64,000 nt of DNA from contig JAEUGY010000018.1 of NCBI GenBank assembly GCA_016794625.1, positions 62,001 through 126,000 of the forward strand, in the 5' to 3' direction. The position numbers and the translations under genes were made by a program. The notes under the pieces were generated by a model. That model saw only the letters and a program-made list of their open reading frames with translations. It did not search any database and had not been told where the DNA came from. The DNA is from Opitutaceae bacterium. Lineage in GTDB: Bacteria > Verrucomicrobiota > Verrucomicrobiia > Opitutales > Opitutaceae. Below, one piece after another: positions 16,081 through 25,974 of the stretch. Position 1 is the stretch's first letter, and every line of letters begins with the position of its first letter.

Positions 16081-18249
16081 TCAGAAGTTGGTCCGTATCG
16101 TGAGCCGGATGCTCCTGGGGTCCGCCAGGCTCGTTTGACTCACCAGATTGTTCGAGTCGTTGAGATTGTTGAGACCAAGCACAAAGGAGGTGTTGTAACC
16201 CGCGAGTCTCGCACGGTACTGGACCGAGGCATCGATGCGGGTATAGGCTTCGAGCAACGGGAGGGTTGCGGTGCCACGGCGGTCGCCCATGTAGACGATC
16301 CCAAACCCTGCCGAGAAATTCTTCAGGGGCCCGCTGGTGATGGCGTAGCGATTCCATAGACTTGCCTGATCCCGGGGCGTGTTGACGGGAACGAGGCCGA
16401 CATTTTGCGGTCGAGTCGGATCACTTGTCACCTTCGCATCAACGTATCCATAATTCGCGCTGACTTGCCAGGCCTTGTTGACCCGACCCACGATCCTGAA
16501 CTCGAACCCCTGGGAGGCATCGTTGCCGCTGGGGATGCTGCTTCCGGGGTGGTCCGGATCCGGCTGCAGCACGTTCTCGCGCTTGACCGTGTAACCCTGG
16601 ACCGCGCCCATGAGCCGGTCCTGGAGCAGCGAGTACTTGATGCCGTAGTTGTAGCCCGATCCCATCAGTGGAGCGAAGACCTTCCCTTCAAAATCGAAGA
16701 GGTTGTTCTGGGGAACATAGGATTCGGAGTAGCTGAAATAGGCGGAATAGGTCCGGTTCATCTCATAGGAGATGCCGCCACTCCAAACATCGGCGCCGGA
16801 CGCGTCGGCTGTGGCCTGAAGCCGTCGCTCGGCGGTCGTGGTGACCGCCGTGTTCGTGACGGTCTTTCCGTATGAATCTCCCCTCGTGAACCCCTGGACC
16901 AAAGTCAATCGGCCTCCTAGGGCGGTCGCGATGTTGCTGAGCGAGGTGCGACGCTGGATATACACGATCTCGGTATCGTTGGTCAGCCTGCCCCAGGAGC
17001 GAAAGTCGGAGAAGCTGGGGTAGGATGGATTGTCGAGATCGAGCCGGCTGAAGGCGGTGGTGCGTTGTGTGCGACGGTTGTATTGCCACGGAGTCAGGTT
17101 TTGGTCGTGGCTGAGAAGCACCTTGTGGGTGATCTTTCCGTATTCAAACGTGCCTAGCAAGCTGGCCTGCGGCGAATACCAAAACGAATTTGCAGTCAGG
17201 GTCTCCGGAGTGAACGGTACGGTTCTGGCCCCCGTGGTTGCGTTGATGGCAACCGTGTTGGCTCCGGTGACCTGGAGTTGGTCGACTTCCTGCCAGCGAG
17301 CGAAACAACCCACGCGAAACAGCCAGTTGTCATTGATCCGGTGAATGACCCGCAGGATTCCCCGGATCTGCACAATGTCGGAAAAGGACTCGGGGCCCAT
17401 GCGGTTGAAGCTGCGGCGCACGGGAACGATGCCCGGAGTTCCGGCAAGCGTGTAGATAGGTGACGTGGTGGGGGTCTGGCTGGCGTTGCGGGACTCGGCG
17501 TCAAGCACGACGCGGGTCTTGTCAGAAATCCGCCACTCGATCGAAGTGCCAAGCGACAGACTTTCGTTTTGGAAGAAGTCGGCGGGAGCGCGGCCGTTTG
17601 CATAAGTTGCTCCCAGTCGATATGACACCCCCGTGGTGCCCACCGGACCCGCCAGGGAAAACTCGGAAACGAGACGATCCCAGGATCCCAAGGCAATCGA
17701 GGCACTGGCAGACCGACGCTTGGCTGCCCGTTTTGGTATCACATTGACCGTGCCACCCGGCTCGATGGGACCGGTAAACGTCGATGAGGGTCCGCGGATA
17801 ATCTCAACGCGGTCCATGAAGAGCGGACTGAGCCGACCATCCGTGCGAAAACCATCGTAGTAGACACGATTGGTCGAAAAGCCGCGGATCGAGTAGTTCG
17901 TGGCAACGTAGGGAAGGGTTTCGTTTTCGTTCTGATTCTGCGCGAGCCCGGCCCCGTATTCCAGAATCGTGCTCAGTTCGGTGGCTCCAATATCCTGGAT
18001 GAATTCGGAGGTGATCACCTCCACGGGCATGGGGAGCGCCTTCAATGAGGTGTTGAGACCGGTTCCGGAAATCACGGAGTCCGCTCCGAAACCGCCGCCG
18101 GCGCTGTCCCGCACCTCAAAGGGTGTGAGTTCAACCGGTGTGTCGGATCCTGGATCCCGCGCTGCGGGCAACGGACTGGCCTGTGCGTGCGCATCGAGGC
18201 GGAGGATAAGGGCAAGAAACGTGATGCTTAAGGTGCGGAGGGGTTTCAT
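16081..18249 (-). CDS. TonB-dependent receptor (siderophore/oligosaccharide type)
   Basis: Outer-membrane TonB-dependent transporter, 722 aa. Signal peptide MKPLRTLSITFLALILRLD..AQA, then the motif VELTPFEV, a plug domain (about residues 55-175, with MPVEVITSEFIQDIG and SIRGFSTNRVYYDG and VEIIRGPSSTFTG) and a beta-barrel ending in the canonical terminal aromatic (TIRTNF). The ATG overlaps the stop of the upstream sulfatase as ATGA, so translation is coupled. There is no SusD-like gene, as expected outside Bacteroidota. Probable substrate: an oligosaccharide released by the neighbouring sulfatases and esterase, although a siderophore is formally possible. Confidence 0.92.
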   Translation of the reverse strand: MKPLRTLSITFLALILRLDAHAQASPLPAARDPGSDTPVELTPFEVRDSAGGGFGADSVISGTGLNTSLKALPMPVEVITSEFIQDIGATELSTILEYGAGLAQNQNENETLPYVATNYSIRGFSTNRVYYDGFRTDGRLSPLFMDRVEIIRGPSSTFTGPIEPGGTVNVIPKRAAKRRSASASIALGSWDRLVSEFSLAGPVGTTGVSYRLGATYANGRAPADFFQNESLSLGTSIEWRISDKTRVVLDAESRNASQTPTTSPIYTLAGTPGIVPVRRSFNRMGPESFSDIVQIRGILRVIHRINDNWLFRVGCFARWQEVDQLQVTGANTVAINATTGARTVPFTPETLTANSFWYSPQASLLGTFEYGKITHKVLLSHDQNLTPWQYNRRTQRTTAFSRLDLDNPSYPSFSDFRSWGRLTNDTEIVYIQRRTSLSNIATALGGRLTLVQGFTRGDSYGKTVTNTAVTTTAERRLQATADASGADVWSGGISYEMNRTYSAYFSYSESYVPQNNLFDFEGKVFAPLMGSGYNYGIKYSLLQDRLMGAVQGYTVKRENVLQPDPDHPGSSIPSGNDASQGFEFRIVGRVNKAWQVSANYGYVDAKVTSDPTRPQNVGLVPVNTPRDQASLWNRYAITSGPLKNFSAGFGIVYMGDRRGTATLPLLEAYTRIDASVQYRARLAGYNTSFVLGLNNLNDSNNLVSQTSLADPRSIRLTIRTNF

Positions 18250-19865
18250 GGATGGTTTGTTCCGGAGGTTGCCGGAGGGAGGAGTTCGGGGAGGGGGTTG
18301 GGCTCGATGTCGGACCGGGGAATCGTGTCAGGGATCTTCGCCTGTCCGCTCGCCCAGCGCTCGTAGAAGTCGTTGTAGGCGGGATAGGAGAAGGGAAAGG
18401 AGTCAAAGTAGTCGGGTTTGCCCAGTTGCCGGGGGTCGCCTTGCGCGGTGAGCTGCTCCTGGAGTCGGGCCTGCAGGCTGGCGGCGCGGTCGTGGTGGGC
18501 GGAAGATGAGATGAGATTCTCAATACAATCAGGGTCGTTCTTCAGATTGTAGAGTTCGCGTGCCGAACGCCGCCCGAACGTCATCTGCCAGTAGGTGTCG
18601 GCTGGCTCCGAACGTCGCCGCTGGATGATGACACTCTTGGACGGACCGGTATCCACCTCCAGATAACCGGTCTCTGGATTTCCGCCCGGCCACCGATCCG
18701 GAGCTGCGTTTTCGATGTACAGCCAGTCCTCTTCTATGATCCCGCGGCTGGGGAATCCCTGGTTCAAAGGACGCCCGGGTGCGTTGCGTTCGCGTCCGAT
18801 CAGCACGAAATCGCGGTTCGTCTCGATTCTGCCGCTGCGGGAGGAGTGAAGAAGCGGCATCAGGCTGCGTCCGGTGAGGGGCTTCATCCCGCTCCGGTTC
18901 CAGTCCAGCCGTGCGGCGTCGAGGATCGTCGGCGCCAGATCGATCAGGCTGACGTAGTCCTCGATGTTCCGGCCACTCGTCCCGATGCCCCGCGGCCAGC
19001 GCAGGGCGAGTGGAACATGGTTGGAGATCTCGTAGCACTCGCTCTTGGAGCGGGGGAAGGGCATGCCATTGTCGCTCGTTACCACCACCAGGGTGTTTTC
19101 TTCCGCACCCTGTTCGGCGAGCACCTGCAGGATGCGTTGGAGCTGACGATCGAAGTGTTCGACCTCGAAGCCGTAGTCCAGGACATCGTTGCGCACCCGG
19201 TCGTCCTCCGGCCAATACGCGGGAAGCGCACCGAGATCCGCCGGCTTGCGACCGGTCTGTGCGGCCCCGGAACCGTACTCATACGGGCGATGGGGTTCAC
19301 TTGCGCCAATCCAGAAGCACCACGGGGAGCCGGAGGTCGACGCCGTCTTGAGGAACTCCCCGAAGTTGCCGGCATAGTCGTTGCGGGAGATTGCCGAGGT
19401 GGGCGGCGCCAGGGTCCTGCGGTCGAAAGCGGATCCCAGCAGCCGGCGGGGAAGATGATCGGCCGTCAGCGCGACTCCGGGACTCCATCCCTTTCCCGTG
19501 TAGCCCACGACATACCCTTCGGAACCCAAGGCTTCGCTGTAGGTGCGATACTGCAGCGGGAAGAATCCCCGGTGCGCGAAGGCTTCATCGAGCTGCCAGG
19601 GGTTTCGACCGGTCAGCAGGGATGCCCTTGATGGGGAGCACTTGGCCACGGGGGTATAGGCCCGCGTGAAGAGCAGGCCTTCTCGGGCGAAACGGTCGAA
19701 GGCGGGAGTCTTGACCCAGGAGTTTCCATAGATGCCGGCGTGCGGGAAGGACCAGTCGTCCGCCACGATCATCAGAATGTTGGGACGCGGATGGTCCGCC
19801 TGGCCGGCGCCAGACACGGCGTTCAGGTGAAGGAGGGATCCGAGAAGGAGGAGGTAACGCCACAT
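18246..19865 (-). CDS. Sulfatase, cysteine type
   Basis: Secreted sulfatase of about 539 aa. Start ATG 19865 (MWRYLLLLGSLLHL) gives a signal peptide; the upstream extension to 20117 lies in the neighbouring sulfatase gene and is rejected. Metal-binding ILMIVADDW near the N-terminus, active-site C-S-P-S-R-A-S with the formylglycine Cys, and VTSDNGMPF as the later metal ligand block. Its start lies 11 bp after the stop of the upstream sulfatase and its stop overlaps the TonB receptor start. Both are thus one transcription unit. Substrate glycan unknown. Confidence 0.93.
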   Translation of the reverse strand: MWRYLLLLGSLLHLNAVSGAGQADHPRPNILMIVADDWSFPHAGIYGNSWVKTPAFDRFAREGLLFTRAYTPVAKCSPSRASLLTGRNPWQLDEAFAHRGFFPLQYRTYSEALGSEGYVVGYTGKGWSPGVALTADHLPRRLLGSAFDRRTLAPPTSAISRNDYAGNFGEFLKTASTSGSPWCFWIGASEPHRPYEYGSGAAQTGRKPADLGALPAYWPEDDRVRNDVLDYGFEVEHFDRQLQRILQVLAEQGAEENTLVVVTSDNGMPFPRSKSECYEISNHVPLALRWPRGIGTSGRNIEDYVSLIDLAPTILDAARLDWNRSGMKPLTGRSLMPLLHSSRSGRIETNRDFVLIGRERNAPGRPLNQGFPSRGIIEEDWLYIENAAPDRWPGGNPETGYLEVDTGPSKSVIIQRRRSEPADTYWQMTFGRRSARELYNLKNDPDCIENLISSSAHHDRAASLQARLQEQLTAQGDPRQLGKPDYFDSFPFSYPAYNDFYERWASGQAKIPDTIPRSDIEPNPLPELLPPATSGTNHP

Positions 19866-19876
19866 GGATGACAGAG

Positions 19877-21448
19877 CTAGCGTGGAGGGGTGGCCGCGGG
19901 CCTTGCGGCTGGTTTTTCGGGCCACGGATGACGCAGGCGGCCGGTGGCGGGGGCGATGGGACCGGGTGGAAGTGTCCGGCTCCAGTCGAGGAGCTGCTTT
20001 CGCATGTCCTCGGTCAGGTCTTTCCTGTTTGCGGCGAGATTGTCGACTTCCAGCGGGTCCTCCTCCAGGTGGTAGAGTTCCGTGCGCGAACCGTCCCGGT
20101 TGGTGAGGAGTTTCCACCCGCCATCCCGGATGGCGAGATGGGGACTCTGGTGGATCGCTTCCCCTGAGGTCGCATAGCGGGTCTCCCAGAAGAGAGGGCG
20201 TTGCCGTGGTCGGGGTCCCTTCAGCAGCAGGTCGCTCATGTCCTCGCCGTCGATCGCCGGTAATTGCGGTGCAGTTACACCCGCCACGCTACAGAGGGTC
20301 GGCAGCAAGTCGATGGCGGCGACGACCGATTGTTCGTCGATGCGACCGGCCTCGATCCTCGTGGGCCAGCGGACCAGCAAAGGCACGCGAATACCCCCTT
20401 CGTAAAGACTGCGCTTCCTTCCGCGAAAGGGATTCGCGCTTCCAACGCCACTGTGTCCTGCATTGAGGACGTGAATATCCTCGGGACCGTTGTCGCTCGA
20501 GAAGATCACCAGGGTGTCCTTGGCGATGCCCAGCTCTTCGAGCACCGCGAGGAGGCGGCCGAGCTGGGTGTCGAGATCCGTGACCGATGCGTAGTAGATC
20601 TCGCGCGCGCTGGCGTGGGGGAAGTCGGGTCCGCCCGGATGAAGGTGGGCGTACGGTTGCAGCTGTGCCGGGGTTGGATTCAGGCGGGCATGCGGCACCA
20701 GGGTCCACAACTGCGCATAGAAAGGCTGGTCGCGGTGCTCCCGAATGAAGCGGATCGTTTCGTCCACCAGTCGTTCGGTCGACTTCGCCCGGTAATATGG
20801 CTGATCCTTGGGACCGGCCGCTCCCCAGGGTTCGCCACTCCCGACAAAGTCAAAGCCATAGGAGGCCGGAGTGGGCCCTTGTCCCCGTTCGTCGATCGGC
20901 TCCTCGTCGGCGAGCTGGGAGACATTGTTGCGGAGATGCCATTTTCCAACGTGACAAGTCGCGTACCCCGCGCTTCTGAGAAGCCCCGCAATATTGGGTG
21001 TTGCCGGGTCGAGGAATTGGGGCATCGCCCGGGCCACGTTTTCCTTGATGCCCGCGAAATGCGAGTGAATGCGGAGGCGGGCCGGATACTGTCCGGTGAA
21101 GAAGGCGGCACGGCTGGGCGAACAGACGGGTGCGGCGGCGTAGAACTGGGTGAAGAGGGCGCCGGTTTGCGCGAGCCGGTTCAGGTTCGGAGTCTTGATG
21201 TCCTTGTTTCCGTAGCAACCGAGGTCACTCCAGCCAAGGTCGTCGGCCAGGATGAAGAGGATGTTCGGTTTTACCGTTCTTTCTGCCGCGCGAAGGAGAG
21301 GGGCAATGAGCAGAAGGAGGAGCGGCACCGCAAGGTAGTAGCGCTTTGGCGCTCCTAGGCAGAGTCTTCGGTACGCATCGGCGGGCCTGGCGGAACTCGG
21401 CAGCCATGTCCGCCGTGGAAACAGGGAGCATCCCCGATTGATTGTCAT
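19877..21448 (-). CDS. Sulfatase, cysteine type (N-acetylgalactosamine-6-sulfatase/arylsulfatase A-like)
   Basis: Secreted sulfatase, about 523 aa from ATG 21448; a shorter start further in is possible because a hydrophobic segment (YYLAVPLLLLLIAPLLRA) acts as signal only ~35 residues from this ATG. Active site PVCSPSRAAFFTG, metal-binding ILFILADDLGWSDLGCYG, FSSDNGPED and a GKWHLRNN block. First gene of the operon sulfatase-sulfatase-TonB receptor-esterase. Arylsulfatase A-like subgroups act on sulfated hexose and fucose residues; no finer assignment is justified. Confidence 0.92.
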   Translation of the reverse strand: MTINRGCSLFPRRTWLPSSARPADAYRRLCLGAPKRYYLAVPLLLLLIAPLLRAAERTVKPNILFILADDLGWSDLGCYGNKDIKTPNLNRLAQTGALFTQFYAAAPVCSPSRAAFFTGQYPARLRIHSHFAGIKENVARAMPQFLDPATPNIAGLLRSAGYATCHVGKWHLRNNVSQLADEEPIDERGQGPTPASYGFDFVGSGEPWGAAGPKDQPYYRAKSTERLVDETIRFIREHRDQPFYAQLWTLVPHARLNPTPAQLQPYAHLHPGGPDFPHASAREIYYASVTDLDTQLGRLLAVLEELGIAKDTLVIFSSDNGPEDIHVLNAGHSGVGSANPFRGRKRSLYEGGIRVPLLVRWPTRIEAGRIDEQSVVAAIDLLPTLCSVAGVTAPQLPAIDGEDMSDLLLKGPRPRQRPLFWETRYATSGEAIHQSPHLAIRDGGWKLLTNRDGSRTELYHLEEDPLEVDNLAANRKDLTEDMRKQLLDWSRTLPPGPIAPATGRLRHPWPEKPAARPAATPPR

Positions 21449-22419
21449 GTCAGGTATGGGGCGTTTGAGCCATGGGATGGGTGAGGAAAAAAGGAGGAGC
21501 CGCGCGTGCCTTGGTGTAGGATCGGTCGGATGGACGCCGCAGATTTTTCGGTGCAGGGGACCGAAGGCAGGAGTCACGAGTCCGGGTGCCAACGTCAGCG
21601 CGGTCGGTGCCGGCGATCAGGTGGCATTGCTGAGGTGCGATTTGGTGACACTTGCCTCGCTAATGTGGCCAGAGCAATCGAACGGAGAAGCGAGGAACAG
21701 GATCAAGACAGGGTGCATGGTTGGGGTGGGGCGTTGCGGTTCTAGTAATGGAACGAAATTCTATTTGTCAAGTGGGATGATCTCCCTTTCTACAGTTTGA
21801 GAGTCGTCCGATCGCGGTCTGGGACGCGAAGAGCGATAACCCAGTTGCTTGGAAGGCCCTTCGGATGCCCCGACCTTCCCCCTCTCCGTTCGACGGCTGG
21901 ATTTCTGAACCAACCTCACCGAGCAGCTATCCAAGAGGGTAATTTTTGTTTTACCAGTCGAACGCTAATTGACTAATAGATTTCTTTGTCGAATCTCTTT
22001 CCCACAAACCTAGCACCATGCTTCAATTTCCCGAATTTGTTTTCGTTGTTTGGACCGTGTCGGTGCATAGTCTGGATTTTGGCAAGTACGCCGGGGCGAG
22101 GATTCTTGGTGTCGCGGTCTGCCAAGTGCCTGAGCTTGGGTGGACAGGCCACGACGAGGGCGGCACATGAGCACGGCCCGACATCCTAATTGTCCCGTGG
22201 TGCCGACTTGGGAAGAGGTAACGAACCCTTTGGCTGCAATCCGATGAGGCACCGTCACTCGGTGGAATCGCATGGATTGCCAGAGGGAACTCGAAGTTTG
22301 CGAGGGGATCGATCGTGGTTCCGACTCGCGGTGACACCATGTCACTGGACGCTTCGAATCGGAAGCTCCGCAACCTGGATCTCACTTTCAATCGGCCTCA
22401 TTCGATTCGCGCTGTTTCC
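21449..22419. other. Intergenic region, 971 bp, between divergent sulfatase operon and beta-helix gene
   Basis: No convincing gene on either strand: the open frames here lack homology-like features and are Arg/Ser-rich shadows. There is a markedly AT-rich patch at about 21935-22000. The region must contain the promoters for the sulfatase operon (leftward) and the beta-helix gene (rightward). I see no insertion sequence and no tRNA. Confidence 0.6.
21742..21771 (-). promoter_or_regulatory. Candidate sigma-70 promoter for the sulfatase operon
   Basis: Reading the minus strand, a perfect TTGACA (21766-21771) is followed after 18 nt by TACTAG (21742-21747), a weak -10. It would give a leader of roughly 290 nt before ATG 21448. 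The -35 box is strong, the -10 is only 3/6 to consensus, so this is tentative. Confidence 0.35.
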
Positions 22420-24264
22420 ATGAAAACTCCCCTGATCCTGACCCTGCTCCTGGCAGTACTTCCGTGTTCGGAAGCATCCACCTTCTGGATTTCCCCGACC
22501 GGCCGCGACGACGGTCCAGGGACAGCGACGCAACCGTTTGCATCACTCCAGCGAGCGCTTGCTGCGATCCAGGAATCTGGAACGAGGCTCCCAGGAGAGT
22601 CGGTCACGGTCCGACTGCTCTCCGGAACCTACCGATTGGCCGCCCCTGTCGAGATAGCAGCCGATGCCATCGGAGCAGGGGAGCGGAAGGTCACGTTCAT
22701 GGCGGAACCTGGGCACCGAGCAGTCATCGTGGGTTCGAGAACGTTGAGGGGTCCATGGGTTCACGTGCGCTCAAACCTTTGGCGTACGACGATTCCTGAA
22801 GCAGCCGCAGCGGCGTGGAGATTCCGCAGCCTCTTTCGCGACGGCAAGTGGCAGCAGAGGTCACGCGAACCGGACACGGGGTACTTCACCGTGGCCGACA
22901 TGGATGGGGATCGCCGACGAATCACGCTCCAACCGGCGCTACCGGAGGCCTGGACCGGTGCGGCAGGCGTCGAAATCAACAGCATTGCACACTGGCACTA
23001 TAACCGGCAGTCGGTTGCTGAGCTCAATGGGAGCACGGTCATCGTCCGCGAGCCGGTGGGTAGTGACGCCAGTGGTGCGCGTCTTGCCATGAAGAGCCAC
23101 AATCGCCTGTGGTTGGAGAACTCGCTCGTCTTCGCCGATGAGCCCGGCGAGTGGTACCTGGACGCTGCCCGTGGCGAGTTGTTCTACTGCGCGCAACCGG
23201 GGGACGATCCCAATCATTCTTCGTTCAGCGCACCTGTCACTGCCGAACTCATGGTTGTTCGCGGAACTCCCCAGCAACCGGTGCGGAATCTCGAATTTCG
23301 GAACCTCGAGTTTGCCGAAACGGAATGGGAGATGCCGGCAGAGGGGAGGATGGGCCTGCAGGCCGGTGCCTGGGGAGCTGATCGGAGTCGCACCTACAGT
23401 CCAACCGCTGCGATCCGCTTCCTTTACTGTAGCAACATTGTGCTGCAGGGCTGCCACTTCCGAGACCTTGGCGAAGGTGCATTGGCCCTTGAGGCGGGCT
23501 GCAGCGACGGTCTGATCGCGAGCAGCTCATTTCGTCGCGTGGGTGCCAATGTGATCCAGGTTGGACGCATGCCCGCCTATACCGGGATTGGCCACCCGTT
23601 GCATCGCGACTTCGTCGCACCTCGCGATCGCATCAGCGAAGAGGGGGCCATTCCTGGGGCCGGCGACCTCTACCGGACGATGACGACTACGGCGGCCGAG
23701 GCACCGTCGCGAATTCGCATCGTGGACAATACGATCGAGGACTGCCTTCACCTCGACCTTGGAAGTGTCGGGATTTGGGTTGGATATGCCAGCCATGTCC
23801 GGATTGAGCACAACCTGTTGCGAAATCTTCCCTACACCGGAATCAGTGTTGGATGGAGATGGGCGCCCGGATTGACCAACTGCCACAGCAATCTCGTTGC
23901 CTTCAACCGCGTCGAAGGGGTCATGCGCGAGGCGGGTGACGGTGGCGGCATCTACCTTGTCGGCGAACAGCCAGGAACGAAAGTGCTCAACAACTACGTT
24001 CGTGACAGCCGGGGGAGCTACTCCGAACGTGGCATCTATATCGATGAGTTTGGCGACCACATGGAGATTGCCGGCAACTATGTTGCGGAAACGGCAGACC
24101 GCTCCATCTACCTGCACAAGAATGGGCCCAACCAATCGTTGCATGACAACAATGGAGACTCCGGCCCGACGCAACTCACGCCGCTCGACAGTCGCGGCCG
24201 GCGTTGGATCAAGTATTTGGAAGAACGCACGCCGCCCGACCTTTCCCTTTACGGCCCGCGCTGA
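22420..24264 (+). CDS. Secreted right-handed parallel beta-helix protein (GH141-like)
   Basis: Exported carbohydrate-active protein of 614 aa. Start ATG 22420 (MKTPLILTLLLAVL) gives a signal peptide ending near CSEA. The mature N-terminus shows the family opening FWISPTGRDDGPGT..PFASLQRALAA. The rest is a beta-helix: repeated N-x-I/V-x-N turns such as RIVDNTIEDC, RIEHNLLRN, KVLNNYVRD and EIAGNYVAE in the last third. Proteins of this architecture include GH141 fucosidases/xylanases and polysaccharide lyase-like enzymes; GH141 would suit the fucosidase and sulfatase neighbours but catalysis is inferred. Eleven bases downstream begins the mmsA relic. Confidence 0.83.
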   Translation: MKTPLILTLLLAVLPCSEASTFWISPTGRDDGPGTATQPFASLQRALAAIQESGTRLPGESVTVRLLSGTYRLAAPVEIAADAIGAGERKVTFMAEPGHRAVIVGSRTLRGPWVHVRSNLWRTTIPEAAAAAWRFRSLFRDGKWQQRSREPDTGYFTVADMDGDRRRITLQPALPEAWTGAAGVEINSIAHWHYNRQSVAELNGSTVIVREPVGSDASGARLAMKSHNRLWLENSLVFADEPGEWYLDAARGELFYCAQPGDDPNHSSFSAPVTAELMVVRGTPQQPVRNLEFRNLEFAETEWEMPAEGRMGLQAGAWGADRSRTYSPTAAIRFLYCSNIVLQGCHFRDLGEGALALEAGCSDGLIASSSFRRVGANVIQVGRMPAYTGIGHPLHRDFVAPRDRISEEGAIPGAGDLYRTMTTTAAEAPSRIRIVDNTIEDCLHLDLGSVGIWVGYASHVRIEHNLLRNLPYTGISVGWRWAPGLTNCHSNLVAFNRVEGVMREAGDGGGIYLVGEQPGTKVLNNYVRDSRGSYSERGIYIDEFGDHMEIAGNYVAETADRSIYLHKNGPNQSLHDNNGDSGPTQLTPLDSRGRRWIKYLEERTPPDLSLYGPR

Positions 24265-24275
24265 ATCTCCATCCT

Positions 24276-24422
24276 ATGCATCGGAGCCACCGGATCGACG
24301 GCAAGTCCATTGAGTCCTGCAGCGTGCGTCGGGGCGATGCCTTCAAACCCTTGCGTGCCGAGGTCATTGCCCGCGTGCCCATGAGGGGTGCGACAGCGTC
24401 AGCGCAGCGCACATCGACTTGA
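24276..24422 (+). pseudogene. Relic of the 5' end of an mmsA-type aldehyde dehydrogenase gene
   Basis: A 48-codon frame whose first 36 codons align without gaps to the start of the intact mmsA gene at 26195: by eye 90 of 108 bases and 23 of 36 residues are the same, ending in an identical stretch of more than 20 bases (GGTCATTGCCCGCGTGCCC and flanks). The similarity extends about 25 bp upstream of both ATGs (shared CGGCCCGCGC). After codon 36 the similarity fades and a stop follows at 24420. Read as a truncated, decayed copy left by duplication. Probably not a functional protein. Confidence 0.85.
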
Positions 24423-24576
24423 AACGAGACAAAACCGGTGCCGCCACCCGTACGCCCATGGTCGACGTCCGTCTTCGCCGTATCCGCGTTGTCCGCCACC
24501 TGCGGTGGGCGCCTCGTTCGACTCCGTACACTCACCCCTGAGCCACCCGCGTCCCTTCTGCTTTCCGTTCTCGGTT

Positions 24577-25974
24577 ATGCCGGCCGCACTTGAACCTCGC
24601 TCTCCACTCCTGCTCGGTATCGATGTCGGCAGCACCGTCGTCAAGGCCGTGCTCTTCGATGGTCGCGGTCGGAAAGTCGCGGCGGCCGAAGCGACGGTGC
24701 CGGTCGTGCGTCCGCAGCCGGGATGGGTCGAGCGCGACGCCGAAGCCACCTGGGAAGCAGCCGCCGCCGTGCTGCGACGAGCGGTTCGGGGTCGCGCCGC
24801 CCGGATTGCTGCGGTGGGGGTGACCGGTTGTGGAAACGGAGCCGTCTTCGTGGATCGACGGGGCCGACCCTTGCGCGCGGGAATTCTCTCCAGTGATACG
24901 CGGGCCGTCCGTTTCCTTCGATTGGTCGACACACCGCTTGGCCAGCGGGCTTATGCCGGCCAGTTGCCCGTGTTGCTGGCTTGGTTACGCGCCTGCGAGC
25001 CCGCGCTGGCGCGCCGGCTGGGCTGCGCGGTCTTCTGGAAGGACTTCATCAGGACCCGGCTGACTGGGCTGATCTGCTCCGACTTTACGGATGCTGGTGC
25101 CGCGGGCCTGCTCGATTTTCCCAGCCGGCGTCTGCGCTCAACCGGAGCGAATCTACCGCCTCTGCAGGAGAGCTTCGCCTCCGCCGGCGCGGTCACGGCT
25201 GAGGCCTCCGCCCGCACCGATCTCCGGACTGGTACGCCGGTTTTCACGGGCTGCATTGATTGCGAGGCGGCGGCACTTGGCTGCGGGGTGCACGCACCCG
25301 GTGAAGTATCCGTCGTGGCTGGCACGTGGTCGATCAACCAGGTCTACGTGAACCGGCCTCCCCGGCGCGGCGGTCACTTTCTGGTGAACCCGTCGGTCGA
25401 GCCGGGACGCTGGCTGGTGCTCGAAGGCAGTCCAAGTTCGATGGCGAACTTTGACTGGGCCTGCCGATTGCTGGCGGAGGGCGCGGATGCCCGGAAAACG
25501 GTTGCGGCGGCCATCCGCGCACCGCGCAGCAGGCTGATTTTCTTGCCGCAGGTGCCAACCGGCTGCGGCGCCTTGTTGGGCCTGGATTCCGGGCATGATC
25601 GAGGCGTGCTGCTGCGGGCCGTCATGGAGGGCATCGTATTTGCGCATCGCTCACACCTGGATCGGTTGAAGTCGACGGTGGGTCGCATACGGAGCGTGCG
25701 GTTGGCGGGAGGTGCCGCACAAAATCCAGCATGGTGCCAGCTGTTCGCTGATGGTTTGGGTTGCCTCGTGGAGGTATCGCGGGGAGGCCAGCCTGGGGCG
25801 CTCGGAGCCGCGTTGTGCGCGGGTGTCGGCGCCGGGCTCTGGCCCTCGGTTACCACGGCGCAGCGGGAATTAGTGCCGTTAAAGATGAGCTACATGTCCG
25901 ACCCTCAGCGCCAGGCCGAAATGGAATCGGACTACCGACGGTACCGGACGTATTCCCAAATTTTCTCCCGATGA
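24577..25974 (+). CDS. FGGY-family carbohydrate kinase
   Basis: ATP-dependent sugar kinase of 465 aa. Start ATG 24577 (MPAALEPRSP) is chosen because the family's first strand LLLGIDVGSTVVKAVLFD follows directly. The catalytic Asp is expected at D228 in FTGCIDCEAAALGCG; the C-terminal ATP-binding block is VRLAGGAAQNPAWCQLFADG. Relatives phosphorylate xylulose, fuculose, rhamnulose or 3-keto-gulonate; specificity cannot be read. The TGA stop overlaps the ATG of the 75-codon beta-helix remnant. It is flanked by two gene relics, see the pseudogene entries, so it sits at the junction of an old duplication. Confidence 0.9.
   Translation: MPAALEPRSPLLLGIDVGSTVVKAVLFDGRGRKVAAAEATVPVVRPQPGWVERDAEATWEAAAAVLRRAVRGRAARIAAVGVTGCGNGAVFVDRRGRPLRAGILSSDTRAVRFLRLVDTPLGQRAYAGQLPVLLAWLRACEPALARRLGCAVFWKDFIRTRLTGLICSDFTDAGAAGLLDFPSRRLRSTGANLPPLQESFASAGAVTAEASARTDLRTGTPVFTGCIDCEAAALGCGVHAPGEVSVVAGTWSINQVYVNRPPRRGGHFLVNPSVEPGRWLVLEGSPSSMANFDWACRLLAEGADARKTVAAAIRAPRSRLIFLPQVPTGCGALLGLDSGHDRGVLLRAVMEGIVFAHRSHLDRLKSTVGRIRSVRLAGGAAQNPAWCQLFADGLGCLVEVSRGGQPGALGAALCAGVGAGLWPSVTTAQRELVPLKMSYMSDPQRQAEMESDYRRYRTYSQIFSR

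Noticed and set aside
16034..16357. 108-residue extension of the SASA esterase
   Set aside because: A typical signal peptide starts at ATG 16033; the extension lies in the TonB receptor gene region.
24388..24576. N-terminal extension of the FGGY kinase
   Set aside because: The first strand of the kinase fold follows ATG 24577 directly; the upstream part overlaps the mmsA relic and is His/Pro/Arg-rich.
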